Part shown: positions 9,312 through 18,845 of the stretch, piece after piece
Numbering within the stretch: position 1 is the first letter of the stretch
Layout of the letters: the number at the start of each line of letters is the position of its first letter
Assembly (NCBI GenBank): GCA_002101905.1
Contig: LQPU01000019.1
Coordinates: 26,199 to 90,198 of the forward strand
Source of the DNA: Mycobacterium shimoidei
GTDB taxonomy: Bacteria; Actinomycetota; Actinomycetes; Mycobacteriales; Mycobacteriaceae
Direction of reading: 5' to 3'
DNA: 64,000 nucleotides
Made by a program: the position numbers and the translations under genes
Notes under the pieces: model-generated
Seen by the model: only the letters and a program-made list of their open reading frames with translations
What the model was told of the DNA's origin: nothing
Database searches by the model: none

Positions 9312-10457
9312 ATGAATGATGTGGCCATCATCGGCGTGGGTTTGCACCCGTTCGGTCGTTTCGAGGGCAAGTCCGCGATGGAAATGGGCGCCGACGCCAT
9401 CCAGGCAGCATTGTCCGACGCCTGCCTGGACTGGAAGGACATCCAGTTCGGGGTGGGCGGAAGCCATGAGGTGTCCAACCCGGATGCGGTGACCAGATTG
9501 GTGGGCCTGACCGGGATTCCGTTCACCGATGTGTTCAATGCCTGCGCGACGGCGGCCACTGCCACACAGGTCTGCGCGGACACGATCCGGTTGGGCAAAT
9601 ACGACATCGGCATCGCCGTAGGCATGGACAAACACCCGCGCGGTGCTTTCACCGACGACCCCGCGAAGTTGGCGCTGCCGGCCTGGTACGCCGAGAACGG
9701 GCAGTTCCTCACCACGAAGTTCTTCGGGATGAAGGCCAACCGCTACTTGCACGACCACGGAATCTCGGCCCAGACGCTGGCCAAAGTGGCCGCCAAGAAC
9801 TACCGCAACGGTGAGCTCAACCCCAACGCGTTCCGGCGTAAGCCGTTGTCGGAGGAGGAGATCCTCAACTCGGCGGTGCTGAATTATCCGCTGACCCAAT
9901 ACATGTTCTGTGCACCCGACGAAGGCGCCGCCGCGGTGATCATGTGCCGCGCCGACATCGCACACCGCTACACGTCCAAACCGGTCTATTTGCGCGCGAC
10001 CGAGATTCGGACCCGTCGCTACGGCGCGTATGAGGTACATGCCACCTGTGCGCCGATCGAGGAGGACGTATCCCCAACCGTCTACGCGTCGCGGGCTGCG
10101 TTCGAGGTGGCCGGGGTTGCGCCGGAGGAGGTCGACGTCATTCAGCTGCAGGACACCGACGCCGGCGCCGAAGTGATCCATATGGCCGAAGCGGGGTTCT
10201 GCGCCGACGGCGAGCAGGAGAAGCTGCTGGCCGAGGGCGCCACCGAGATCACCGGCCGGATGCCGGTCAACACCGACGGCGGTTTGATCGCCAACGGGGA
10301 GCCGATCGGGGCCTCAGGGCTGCGGCAGGTGCACGAGCTGGTGCGTCAGCTGCGCGGCGAAGCAGGCGAGCGGCAAGTACGCGGCACACCGCGGGTGGGC
10401 TTCGCTCAGGTATACGGCGCGCCCGGTACCGCGGCCGCGAGCATCCTGACGACCTAG
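9312..10457 (+). CDS. thiolase-superfamily protein (lipid-transfer/SCP2-thiolase-like)
   Basis: 381-residue thiolase-fold protein. C78 in VFNACATAATAT sits at the nucleophile position. However, the usual GHP motif reads ANGEPIGASG (E330 in place of His), and the C-terminal catalytic Cys region reads QVYGAPGTAA (Y368, no Cys). Such replacements are known in SCP2-type/Ltp2-type enzymes, which act as aldolases rather than Claisen-condensing thiolases. Together with the DUF35 partner just upstream this points to a retro-aldol or acyl-transfer step. The ATG at 9312 is preferred over an in-frame TTG at 9300. It is the last gene of the TetR-led operon and is convergent with the XPB helicase gene. 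Confidence 0.88.
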   Translation: MNDVAIIGVGLHPFGRFEGKSAMEMGADAIQAALSDACLDWKDIQFGVGGSHEVSNPDAVTRLVGLTGIPFTDVFNACATAATATQVCADTIRLGKYDIGIAVGMDKHPRGAFTDDPAKLALPAWYAENGQFLTTKFFGMKANRYLHDHGISAQTLAKVAAKNYRNGELNPNAFRRKPLSEEEILNSAVLNYPLTQYMFCAPDEGAAAVIMCRADIAHRYTSKPVYLRATEIRTRRYGAYEVHATCAPIEEDVSPTVYASRAAFEVAGVAPEEVDVIQLQDTDAGAEVIHMAEAGFCADGEQEKLLAEGATEITGRMPVNTDGGLIANGEPIGASGLRQVHELVRQLRGEAGERQVRGTPRVGFAQVYGAPGTAAASILTT

Positions 10458-10466
10458 CGGCCCGCG

Positions 10467-12116
10467 CTAGATGGCCGGACCCAAAAGGTCGTCCGCGTCG
10501 CGGATCACGTAGCCGTAGCCCTGTTCGGCGAGGAAGCGCTGTCGGTGCGCGGCGTACTCGGCGTCCTGGCTGTCGCGGGCGACCACCGAGTAGAAGATGG
10601 CGCCGCCGCCGCCGGTCTTGGGCCGCAACAGCCGCCCCAGCCGTTGCGCCTCCTCCTGGCGTGATCCGAATGTGCCCGAAACCTGAACCGCCACCGCGGC
10701 TTCCGGCAGATCGATGGAGAAGTTGGCGACTTTGGACACCACCAGCGTGCTGATCTCGCCGCGGCGGAATGCGTCGAACAGGTCCTCGCGTTCGCTGGTC
10801 TTGGTGGATCCTTGGATGACCGGAGCGTCGAGCACATCGCCCAGCTCCTCGAGCTGGTCGAGGTAGGCGCCGATCACCAAGGTCTGCTCACCGGGGTGTC
10901 GGCTCAGGATCGAGCGGACCACCGCGATTTTCGAGTGCGCCGTCGAGCACACCCGGTAGCGCTCGTCGGGTTCGGCGGTGGCGTAGGTCATCCGCTCGCT
11001 GTCGGTGAGCGTGACCCGCACCTCGACGCATTCTGCCGGAGCGATCCAGCCTTGCGCCTCAATGTCTTTCCAGGGTGCGTCATAGCGTTTGGGCCCGATC
11101 AGGCTGAACACGTCGCCTTCGCGGCCGTCCTCACGGATCAGGGTGGCGGTCAGGCCCAACCGCCGCCGCGACTGCAGGTCGGCGGTCATCCGGAACACCG
11201 GCGCCGGCAGCAGGTGCACCTCGTCGTAGATGATCAAGCCCCAGTCGCGGCTGTCGAACAGCTCCAGGTGGCGGTACTCGCCCTTGGTGCGGCGGGTGAT
11301 CACCTGATAAGTGGCGATGGTGACCGGCCGGATCTCCTTACGCTCGCCGGAATATTCGCCGATCTCCTGTTCGGTCAGCGACGTGCGGGCGATCAGTTCG
11401 CGTTTCCACTGCCGGCCCGCGACGGTGTTGGTGACCAAAATCAGCGTCGTCGCACTGGCTTTCGCCATCGCAGCCGCACCGACCAGCGTCTTGCCCGCAC
11501 CGCACGGCAGCACCACCACCCCGGAGCCGCCCGACCAGAACGACTCGGTGGCCATTCGCTGGTAGTCGCGCAGATGCCAACCGTTTTGGCGCAGGCTGAT
11601 CGGGTGCGCCTCGCCGTCCACGTATCCGGCCAGATCCTCGGCCGGCCAGCCGATTTTGAGCAGCATCTGCTTGACCCGGCCGCGCTCGCTGGGGTGCACG
11701 ACCACGGTGTCGTCGTCGATCCGGGCGCCGAGCATCGGCGCGATCTTCTTGTGTCGCAGCACTTCTTCGAGCACCGCCCGGTCCAGGCTGACCAGGGTCA
11801 AGCCGTGTGCGGGATTCTTGACCAACTGCAGCCGGCCGTAGCGGGCCATGGTGTCGACGATGTCGACCAGCAGCGGCTGCGGGACCGCGTAGCGGGAGTA
11901 GCTCACCAGCGCGTCGACTACCTGCTCGGCGTCGTGGCCGGCGGCGCGGGCGTTCCACAGGGCCAGCGGCGTGATCCGGTAGGTGTGCACATGCTCGGGT
12001 GCGCGTTCCAGCTCGGCGAACGGCGCGATCGCTGCGCGCGCGGCGCCGGCCAGCTCGTGGTCAACCTCGAGCAGCACCGTCTTGTCGGACTGCACGATCA
12101 ACGGCCCGTCAGTCAT
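10467..12116 (-). CDS. ercc3: DNA repair helicase XPB (ERCC3-like)
   Basis: 549-residue superfamily-2 3'-5' DNA helicase, orthologue of Rv0861c. The N-terminal damage-recognition-like domain is followed by Walker A PCGAGKTLVG, DEVH box IIYDEVHLL, motif III LGLTATLIREDG and motif VI QRLGRLLRPK. An RED-like segment (TLIREDGREGD) is present as in archaeal XPB. It is followed downstream only by the convergent thiolase-like gene. The next gene upstream (12126-14384) ends 9 nt before its start, so the two are probably co-transcribed, as in other mycobacteria. Confidence 0.95.
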   Translation of the reverse strand: MTDGPLIVQSDKTVLLEVDHELAGAARAAIAPFAELERAPEHVHTYRITPLALWNARAAGHDAEQVVDALVSYSRYAVPQPLLVDIVDTMARYGRLQLVKNPAHGLTLVSLDRAVLEEVLRHKKIAPMLGARIDDDTVVVHPSERGRVKQMLLKIGWPAEDLAGYVDGEAHPISLRQNGWHLRDYQRMATESFWSGGSGVVVLPCGAGKTLVGAAAMAKASATTLILVTNTVAGRQWKRELIARTSLTEQEIGEYSGERKEIRPVTIATYQVITRRTKGEYRHLELFDSRDWGLIIYDEVHLLPAPVFRMTADLQSRRRLGLTATLIREDGREGDVFSLIGPKRYDAPWKDIEAQGWIAPAECVEVRVTLTDSERMTYATAEPDERYRVCSTAHSKIAVVRSILSRHPGEQTLVIGAYLDQLEELGDVLDAPVIQGSTKTSEREDLFDAFRRGEISTLVVSKVANFSIDLPEAAVAVQVSGTFGSRQEEAQRLGRLLRPKTGGGGAIFYSVVARDSQDAEYAAHRQRFLAEQGYGYVIRDADDLLGPAI

Positions 12117-12125
12117 AGCGCCCCA

Positions 12126-14384
12126 TTATCCGGACTCGTGTGACACGACTGATGTGATGCGGTGGATGGCGAACTCCCGGGCCTGCCCGGAGGTGGAGTC
12201 GAACGCCACGAGTTGGCCGCCGACCACTGCGACCGGCATCACGATCCGCTGGGTGGACACCCCGGCGGCGTCGACGTATCCGATCACCACGGTCTCGTCT
12301 TGGCGGGCGGCGCGCTGCAGCAACGACATCGCGACCGCGGGATCGATCCGCGTGTTGGCCAGCGGCCCGGCGCTCACCTTGCGCAGCACCGCAACTACCG
12401 CACGCAGGGATTCGCCGCTGGGCCGCGGCAGCGGGCGATGCTTGCGGCGTTGCGGCGGTGTAGGTACGCGGGCGCCCCGCGACCGGATGTCGACGACGCT
12501 GCCGGTGGAGTCCTCGGCGGCGGGTGCGAAGCCGGCGTCGCGCAACGCCGACAGCACTTCGGCGATCGGTGCCTGCGATATCGCCACCGTCGGCGCCAGC
12601 ACCCGTAACCCGAGCTCTTCGACCGCGGGCGCGCTCACCGCCTGCGCGAGCAGAGTCGGGTCCTCGCACCGCACAAACGAGGTCGCCATGCCGATCCGCA
12701 GCTGTCCGTGCCGACGGGCCACGTCGTCGATTAGATAGGTAAGCGATTGCGGCACCGGGGTTTTGGAATGTTTGGCAAACAGCGAATGCAAGCTGTCGGC
12801 GGTTTTGCCGATGTCCAGGGCGTGCCGGATGGAGGCTTCGGTGACCCGGTACACCATTGCCGCGCCCGCTGATTCCACCGTGGCGACCGCGGCCAGTTCT
12901 TCGGCCAACGGGCGTTCCAACGGGCCCGGCACCACCACGGTCAGATCGGCCTGGACCAGGAAATGGTCGACCGGCGTAGGCAGGCTGCGTTCCATGGCGG
13001 CCACGACGGCGGCCTCATCCTTATCCTCGGCTAACAGCGCTCGCCCGGGTGTGCTGATCGCGCCGCGCCCGATCAGGCCCAACACATGCGCCTCGTTCAG
13101 CAGATCTTCGACGGGCTTGGGCTGCAGTCGTTTGGCCCACCGCGGTCGCCGCCACACCAGTGCGGCCGATGCCGACGCCGCGTCCACCCCGCTGCCGGCC
13201 GGCAGCTCGGCCAGCATGCCCAGTACCAGCCTGCGATCCAGCGGCGCCGCCGTCGAGTACACCGAGTTCGACAGGGCACCATATGGTTTCGCGTCCGGAC
13301 CGCGCGTTCCGATCAACGCCGGTCGGGCCGGCAGGTCCAGCCAGGTGCTGGCCAGCAGATGCCACCGGCCGGCGGTGGATGCCTCAGCGAATCGGTCCGC
13401 GGCCACCGTCGGGGCCCAATAGGGGCCGTCGCCGTCGTCGGGCGCTGGGTCGGGAAGGCCCGCCGCGATCAGGCCGGCGGCGGCAGCCAGCTCGAGGATC
13501 AGGCCCAGGCGGGCCTCGTCGATTGCGGTGACCTTGGCCAGCCGTTTGACTTCGCGCACTCCCAGCCCGCCGCTGCGCAACTCGGGAACCGGTGTGGCGC
13601 TGAGGGTTTCGAGCAGCACGTCGACTTCGCGGAGCAGGTCGATGGCCGCACCCGCGGCCGCCGCATCGGCATCGGCGCCTGTGGTGGTGGTCAGCACCGG
13701 GTCGGGTGCGGTCAGCGTCGACGGGCCGGGATTTTCCCCGCGCAACACCTGTCCGACCTGGCGGGGCAGGATCACCGTGTCGGCGTCGATGCGGCGCAAC
13801 AGGCCCTTGGCCAGCAGCCGCGGCACCGGGCGATCCGGCGGCGCGCCCGGCGCGGCGTCGCGGGTGCGCCCCATCGGTGACCCGTCGACCAACTTGTCCA
13901 GCACGGCCAGCTCGGCGTCGTCGAGTTCGTCGAGCAGCGCGGCGATCTGCTCGCCGGTGGGTGATTCGTCTTCCAGGATCGCTTGGCCGGGGTGCCACGG
14001 CAGCCCGGCGGCGGCGTCGGGTGCGACTCGCACCTCGGTGTCACCCCACACCAGGGCTCGCTGCATGAGGTCGTCGACCGCGGCCATCACGTCGGCTTCG
14101 GGCGCCCGATCGCCGATCAGCGCGAGCAGTTTGGCGATCGGCACCGGGGCGGCATCGGCATGCAGCACCAGCAGCGCGTCGATGATCGCCAGCCGCAGGA
14201 AGTCCAGCTCGTCGGTGGCCGCCCGGATCGACTGGCGGGCCTGGGCCCGCGCCGCCAGGGCGGTGATGCTGCCCGGCGACGGCTGGGCGAGGTCGGGTCG
14301 CAGTTCCAGCAGGCGGATCAGCCGCTCGTCGGGTAAGTCGGCCAGCCAGGGCCCCAGCGGGATGCTCGGGGTGTGTTCGGTCAT
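12126..14384 (-). CDS. helicase-associated / XPB-like domain protein (Rv0862c-type)
   Basis: 752-residue conserved actinobacterial protein, orthologue of Rv0862c (about 756 aa). It starts MTEHTPSIPLGPWLADLPDE. The C-terminal third (from about residue 500) contains the helicase C-terminal-like region with VVPGPLERPLAEELAAVA and IDDVARRHGQLR, the part usually called helicase-associated. A WYL-like end (TVVIGYVDAAGV, PVAVVGGQLVAFD) lies just before the C-terminus. No complete ATPase motifs are visible. It is translated just ahead of the XPB helicase gene, suggesting a joint DNA-repair role, but no biochemical function is established. A frame further upstream remains open but belongs to antisense sequence of moaC2. 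Confidence 0.8.
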   Translation of the reverse strand: MTEHTPSIPLGPWLADLPDERLIRLLELRPDLAQPSPGSITALAARAQARQSIRAATDELDFLRLAIIDALLVLHADAAPVPIAKLLALIGDRAPEADVMAAVDDLMQRALVWGDTEVRVAPDAAAGLPWHPGQAILEDESPTGEQIAALLDELDDAELAVLDKLVDGSPMGRTRDAAPGAPPDRPVPRLLAKGLLRRIDADTVILPRQVGQVLRGENPGPSTLTAPDPVLTTTTGADADAAAAGAAIDLLREVDVLLETLSATPVPELRSGGLGVREVKRLAKVTAIDEARLGLILELAAAAGLIAAGLPDPAPDDGDGPYWAPTVAADRFAEASTAGRWHLLASTWLDLPARPALIGTRGPDAKPYGALSNSVYSTAAPLDRRLVLGMLAELPAGSGVDAASASAALVWRRPRWAKRLQPKPVEDLLNEAHVLGLIGRGAISTPGRALLAEDKDEAAVVAAMERSLPTPVDHFLVQADLTVVVPGPLERPLAEELAAVATVESAGAAMVYRVTEASIRHALDIGKTADSLHSLFAKHSKTPVPQSLTYLIDDVARRHGQLRIGMATSFVRCEDPTLLAQAVSAPAVEELGLRVLAPTVAISQAPIAEVLSALRDAGFAPAAEDSTGSVVDIRSRGARVPTPPQRRKHRPLPRPSGESLRAVVAVLRKVSAGPLANTRIDPAVAMSLLQRAARQDETVVIGYVDAAGVSTQRIVMPVAVVGGQLVAFDSTSGQAREFAIHRITSVVSHESG

Positions 14385-14441
14385 TGCTGACCAGCGTAAA
14401 GCAGCTGCCCGACGGCCCGAGTTCGCTCGCGACCTGTCAGA

Positions 14442-14675
14442 ATGGGTGACGTGGCTGACAACGCTGACAAGCAGGCTGACAAGCAGGTTGAGAAAAAGGC
14501 TCGAAAGACCAAGTACGTCGACCACGGGTGGCCGACAACCGACCCCGACGATCACGCGGTGAGCGAACTGGCGGCCGATCGCGTCGGTGCGCTGTCGCCG
14601 TTCGGCGACTTGGTCTTCCCGCTGCCGCCCGACGACTTGCCCTACGTCCACCCGGTGACGGTCGTCAACCGGTAG
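14442..14675 (+). CDS. small conserved hypothetical protein (Rv0863-type)
   Basis: 77-residue hydrophilic protein. The N-terminal half is lysine/aspartate-rich with a short ADKQ repeat (residues 4-20), and the C-terminus is conserved: [12 protein letters not shown] and [20 protein letters not shown]. It matches the Rv0863 position and C-terminus as I remember it. No known domain. It ends 7 nt before moaC2, so it is likely co-transcribed with the molybdopterin genes. A GTG at 14451 is an alternative start. Confidence 0.75.
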   Translation: MGDVADNADKQADKQVEKKARKTKYVDHGWPTTDPDDHAVSELAADRVGALSPFGDLVFPLPPDDLPYVHPVTVVNR

Positions 14676-14682
14676 GCGCCCG

Positions 14683-15168
14683 ATGTCCGGCGCGCCATCT
14701 TCCGGTCCGCTCTCGCACATCGACGAGGGCGGCGCGGCGCACATGGTCGACGTCACCGAAAAGACAGCCACCAAGCGCACCGCCGTGGCGGCCGGCACGT
14801 TCCACACCTCCGCGAAGGTGGTGTCGCTGATCTCGGCCGGCGGTTTGCCCAAGGGTGACGCGCTGGCCACCGCGCGAGTAGCGGGCATCCTCGCCGCCAA
14901 ACGCACCAGCGACCTCATCCCGCTCTGCCACCAGCTGGCATTGACCAGCGTCGAGGTCGACTTCACCGTGAAAAAGTCCGGTGTCGAGATCACCGCGACG
15001 GTGCGCAGCACCGACCGGACCGGGGTGGAGATGGAGGCGCTGACCGCCGTGAGCGTGGCGGGCCTGACCCTCTACGACATGGTCAAGGCAGTGGATCCGG
15101 CCGCGCGCATCGACGATGTGCGGGTACTGCGCAAAGACGGTGGCAAAACCGGAACCTGGGTGCGCTGA
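14683..15168 (+). CDS. moaC2: cyclic pyranopterin monophosphate synthase MoaC
   Basis: 161-residue MoaC, orthologue of Rv0864. With MoaA it converts GTP to cyclic pyranopterin monophosphate, the first step of molybdenum cofactor synthesis. Family signatures are visible: [53 protein letters not shown] and the C-terminal KDGGKTG. The stop overlaps the mog start (TGATG), indicating translational coupling. Confidence 0.95.
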   Translation: MSGAPSSGPLSHIDEGGAAHMVDVTEKTATKRTAVAAGTFHTSAKVVSLISAGGLPKGDALATARVAGILAAKRTSDLIPLCHQLALTSVEVDFTVKKSGVEITATVRSTDRTGVEMEALTAVSVAGLTLYDMVKAVDPAARIDDVRVLRKDGGKTGTWVR

Positions 15169-15650
15169 TGGCCGAGCGGTCGGCACGGGTCATCATCGCT
15201 TCCAGTCGTGCGGCAGCCGGTGTGTACGAGGATAAGTCCGGCCCGATCATCGCCGAATGGCTTGAGCAACGCGGGTTTTCGTCCGTGCAGCCGCTGGTGG
15301 TCCCCGACGGCGACCCGGTTGGTGCGGCGTTGCGCGATGCGGTCGGCGACGGCGTCGACCTGATCATCACGTCCGGTGGCACGGGCATCTCACCCAGCGA
15401 CGACACCCCGGCGCAGACGGCGGCGGTGCTCGACTACGAGATCCCCGGACTGGCCGACGCGATCCGCCGCTCGGGGCTGCCGAAGGTGCCGACCTCGGTG
15501 CTGTCCCGCGGCGTGTGCGGGGTGGCCGGCCGGACCTTGATCGTCAACCTGCCGGGCTCCACGGGCGGGGTGCGCGACGGGCTGGCGGTGCTCGGTGACG
15601 TGCTCGACCATGCGCTGGACCAGCTGGCCGGCGGTGATCACCGCCGATGA
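15168..15650 (+). CDS. mog: molybdopterin adenylyltransferase-like protein (MogA/MoaB family)
   Basis: 160-residue MoaB/MogA-fold protein, orthologue of Rv0865. It binds molybdopterin and, in active MogA enzymes, adenylylates it before metal insertion. Visible motifs are [18 protein letters not shown] (the MPT-binding TxGGTG loop), [21 protein letters not shown] and the final VLDHALDQL. It overlaps moaC2 by 1 nt and moaE2 by 4 nt (ATGA), so moaC2-mog-moaE2 is one tightly coupled operon. Confidence 0.93.
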   Translation: MAERSARVIIASSRAAAGVYEDKSGPIIAEWLEQRGFSSVQPLVVPDGDPVGAALRDAVGDGVDLIITSGGTGISPSDDTPAQTAAVLDYEIPGLADAIRRSGLPKVPTSVLSRGVCGVAGRTLIVNLPGSTGGVRDGLAVLGDVLDHALDQLAGGDHRR

Positions 15651-16075
15651 CCCCTCGAGTTCTGCGCGCCGCGCTGACCGAGCAGCCGATCGTGTTGGCC
15701 GAACACGAGGAGCTGGTCGGCCACCAGGCCGCCGGCGCGATCGTCGGGTTCGTCGGAATGATCCGCGATCACGACGGCCAGCGGCCGGTACTGCGGCTGG
15801 AGTACTCCGCGCACCCGTCGGCCGAACGGGTCATGGCCGAGGTGCTGGCCGAAGTCGCCGAGCAGTCGCACGGTGTGCGGGCCATCGCGGCCAGCCATCG
15901 CATCGGTGTGCTGCAAATCGGCGAGGCGGCGCTGGTGGCCGCGGTCGCCGCCGACCACCGCCGGGAGGCATTCGACACCTGCGCGCTGTTGGTGGACACC
16001 ATCAAGGCGCGGCTACCGGTGTGGAAGCACCAGTTCTTCGCCGATGGAACCGACGAGTGGGTGGGCTCGGCCTGA
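15647..16075 (+). CDS. moaE2: molybdopterin synthase catalytic subunit MoaE
   Basis: 142-residue large subunit of molybdopterin synthase, orthologue of Rv0866. It converts cyclic pyranopterin monophosphate to molybdopterin with sulfur from thiocarboxylated MoaD. Signatures are [42 protein letters not shown] and the catalytic lysine region [19 protein letters not shown]. The partner moaD2 is at 17480-17758 on the opposite strand, beyond rpfA. It ends 1 nt before the convergent rpfA stop, with no terminator visible between. Confidence 0.95.
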   Translation: MTPRVLRAALTEQPIVLAEHEELVGHQAAGAIVGFVGMIRDHDGQRPVLRLEYSAHPSAERVMAEVLAEVAEQSHGVRAIAASHRIGVLQIGEAALVAAVAADHRREAFDTCALLVDTIKARLPVWKHQFFADGTDEWVGSA

Positions 16076-16076
16076 C

Positions 16077-17027
<951 letters not shown>

Positions 17028-17052
17028 TCAGTGATGTCCTCTCTGTGTGCGC

Positions 17053-17295
17053 CCGCGAGGTCAGCTGTCGGGTTCGGGCTGGATGCAACCAGAGAGGCCG
17101 CCCGGCCACAGCCGTCGGAGACGACGGTGGCTTCACCCCAAGGAGCCCCAAGAGGCTCCGGTCCGCTTTTCGGTGGACCGGTGGGTCCCCCGCCTCCATC
17201 CATTGGTTCTCGTCGGTTCCCCGCCTGCTGGATGGAGCTCGGCGCTACAGGAGGGGAAGGCCTTGTCGCTCATAGGGACTCGACAAGCCCGCGGG
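17053..17295 (-). promoter_or_regulatory. ydaO/yuaA-type (c-di-AMP) riboswitch in the rpfA leader
   Basis: On the minus strand the leader contains the conserved ydaO blocks in order: GGCGGGGGACCCACCGG (near 17190), TTGGGGTGAAGCC (near 17140) and, before the 3' end, CCGAACCCGACAGCTGACC (17061-17079). The outer stem can form between CCCGCG (about 17290) and CGCGGG (about 17055). This RNA class binds cyclic di-AMP and usually shuts expression off when ligand is bound. A riboswitch of this class upstream of rpf genes is known in actinobacteria. Exact ends are estimates. Confidence 0.85.
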
Positions 17296-17479
17296 AGACG
17301 CTAGCGAATTCGGACGTGTGAGTCACGTCATGACGAAACCGGCGATTCGCGTTTGGCGGCCGTGGCGAATTGCCAGGAAAGCACTGCGTCCGCGCAGCTC
17401 AGCGAGATGCGAAATCGCGTCGTTGCCGAGCTGTTATCCAACCGTTATGTGATGTAAATCACGCCGAAAGCCGCGGCGG
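17296..17479 (-). promoter_or_regulatory. rpfA promoter region with two CRP-like sites
   Basis: The stretch between moaD2 and the riboswitch holds TGTGATGTAAATCACG at 17448-17463, one mismatch from the CRP consensus TGTGA-N6-TCACA. A weaker TGTGA-N6-TCATG lies at 17317-17332. A possible -10 hexamer TAGCGT (minus strand, 17298-17303) would place the transcription start near 17290, at the 5' end of the riboswitch. CRP (Rv3676) control of rpfA is established in M. tuberculosis. No gene is seen in 17025-17479. Confidence 0.65.
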
Positions 17480-17758
17480 TCAGCCCCCGGCGAAGGGTGG
17501 GAGGACGTCGATCGTGTCGCCCGCGCGCAGCGGGGTGGACGTGTCGCGGACCGCGATCCCGTCGCACAGATACGAGCATCGGGCGAGCACCTTCGCCAGC
17601 TGCGCATCGCGCGCGGCCAGGGTGTCGACCAGCTCGCCGAGCGTGGTCCCGGATTGCACGGTGACGGTTTCCGAGTCGGCCCCGGCAGCCGCCCGCGCTG
17701 CCGCGAAAAAGCGGACGTTGACGGCAATTGCAGTGAGTTCGCCAGCGGAGTGTGTCAC
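17480..17758 (-). CDS. moaD2: molybdopterin synthase sulfur-carrier subunit MoaD
   Basis: 92-residue ubiquitin-fold sulfur carrier, orthologue of Rv0868c. It starts MTHSAGE, contains VNVRFFAAARAAAGADSE and TLGELVDTLAARD, and ends IDVLPPFAGG; the terminal Gly-Gly is what becomes thiocarboxylated. The GTG at 17758 is chosen because it leaves 4 nt after the moaA2 stop and gives the family length; TTG 17773 and GTG 17770 are alternatives that would overlap moaA2. It works with MoaE2. Confidence 0.92.
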   Translation of the reverse strand: MTHSAGELTAIAVNVRFFAAARAAAGADSETVTVQSGTTLGELVDTLAARDAQLAKVLARCSYLCDGIAVRDTSTPLRAGDTIDVLPPFAGG

Positions 17759-17762
17759 CAGA

Positions 17763-18845
17763 TCACCCACCAATCGCGCTCATCGGACGGTCCGGCTGGA
17801 TGAAGTTCGGGTCGTTGATGCCGTGGCCGGCGGGTTTGCCCCACATCGCGGCCCGCCAAGTCATCTCGATCGCATCGTCGTCGGCGCCCGAACGCAGCAG
17901 CCCGCGCAGGTCGGTTTCCTTGGTGGCGAACAGGCAGCTGCGGATCTGGCCGTCGGCGGTCAACCTGGTGCGGTCGCAGTCCCCGCAGAACGGGTGGGAC
18001 ACCGAGGCGATGATCCCGACCTTGCCGGACCGCCCGCCGGGACCCTCGTCGACCAGCCACAGCTGGGCCGGCGCGGATCCGCGTGGTGCCGGGTCGGGTC
18101 GTAGCCGGAAATGCGGGCGCAGGGCGGCCAGCACATCGTCGGCGGACAGTGTGGCGCCGCGGCGCCACTCGTGGCCGGCGTCGAGCGGCATCTGCTCGAT
18201 AACGCGCAGCTGGTAGTCATGCGCAAGGCAGAACCGCAGCAGCTCCACCACGTCTTCACGCCCGGTCGCGGGATCGAGCACCGCGTTCACCTTGACCGGC
18301 TCGAAGCCGGCCCGTTTGGCGGCGGCCAGGCCATCTAGGACGTCGGAGAGCCGGTCACGGCGGGTGATCGCCGCGAAGTGCTCTCGGTCCACGGTGTCCA
18401 GCGACACGTTCACCCGGTCCAGGCCGGCTTCGGCGAGCGCGGCCGCCCGTCGGTCCAGGCCCAGGCCGTTGGTGGTCAACGAAATCTCGGGGCGGGGCCG
18501 TAACGCCGCGGTTGTCGCCACCACCTCCTCGAGATGGCGGGCCAGCAACGGCTCGCCGCCGGTGAACCGCACACTGGTGATCCCCAGCCGGGTCACGGCG
18601 ATACGCAGCACCCGCGCCAGTTCGTCGGCGCGCAACAAGTGCTCGCCGGGCAGCCAGTCCAGTCCTTCGGCCGGCATGCAGTAACGGCAGCGCAGGTTGC
18701 AACGGTCGGTCAGCGACACCCGCAGGTCGGTGGCGACCCGCCCATAGCTGTCGACCAGCGGGCCGGTGGTCGGGAACGCCCCGGTGCTCACCAGCTCGTC
18801 CGTGTCGCGGCGTACCGTCGGCACACCGAGCGCGATCAGCGTCAT
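17763..18845 (-). CDS. moaA2: GTP 3',8-cyclase MoaA (radical SAM)
   Basis: 360-residue radical-SAM enzyme, orthologue of Rv0869c. Cluster I is C-x3-C-x2-C (DRCNLRCRYCMP, about residues 49-56), SAM-binding GGE is in RFTGGEPLL, and the C-terminal second [4Fe-4S] site is HPFCGDCDRTRLTADGQIRSC. With MoaC it makes cyclic pyranopterin monophosphate from GTP. The ATG at 18845 overlaps the upstream YccF-like gene stop (ATGA), and moaD2 follows 4 nt after its stop, so the three genes form one operon. Confidence 0.95.
   Translation of the reverse strand: MTLIALGVPTVRRDTDELVSTGAFPTTGPLVDSYGRVATDLRVSLTDRCNLRCRYCMPAEGLDWLPGEHLLRADELARVLRIAVTRLGITSVRFTGGEPLLARHLEEVVATTAALRPRPEISLTTNGLGLDRRAAALAEAGLDRVNVSLDTVDREHFAAITRRDRLSDVLDGLAAAKRAGFEPVKVNAVLDPATGREDVVELLRFCLAHDYQLRVIEQMPLDAGHEWRRGATLSADDVLAALRPHFRLRPDPAPRGSAPAQLWLVDEGPGGRSGKVGIIASVSHPFCGDCDRTRLTADGQIRSCLFATKETDLRGLLRSGADDDAIEMTWRAAMWGKPAGHGINDPNFIQPDRPMSAIGG

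Noticed and set aside
14442..14500. GCTGACAAGCAG repeats as a regulatory array
   Set aside because: They encode the lysine/aspartate repeat (ADKQ) of the Rv0863-type protein and are in frame.
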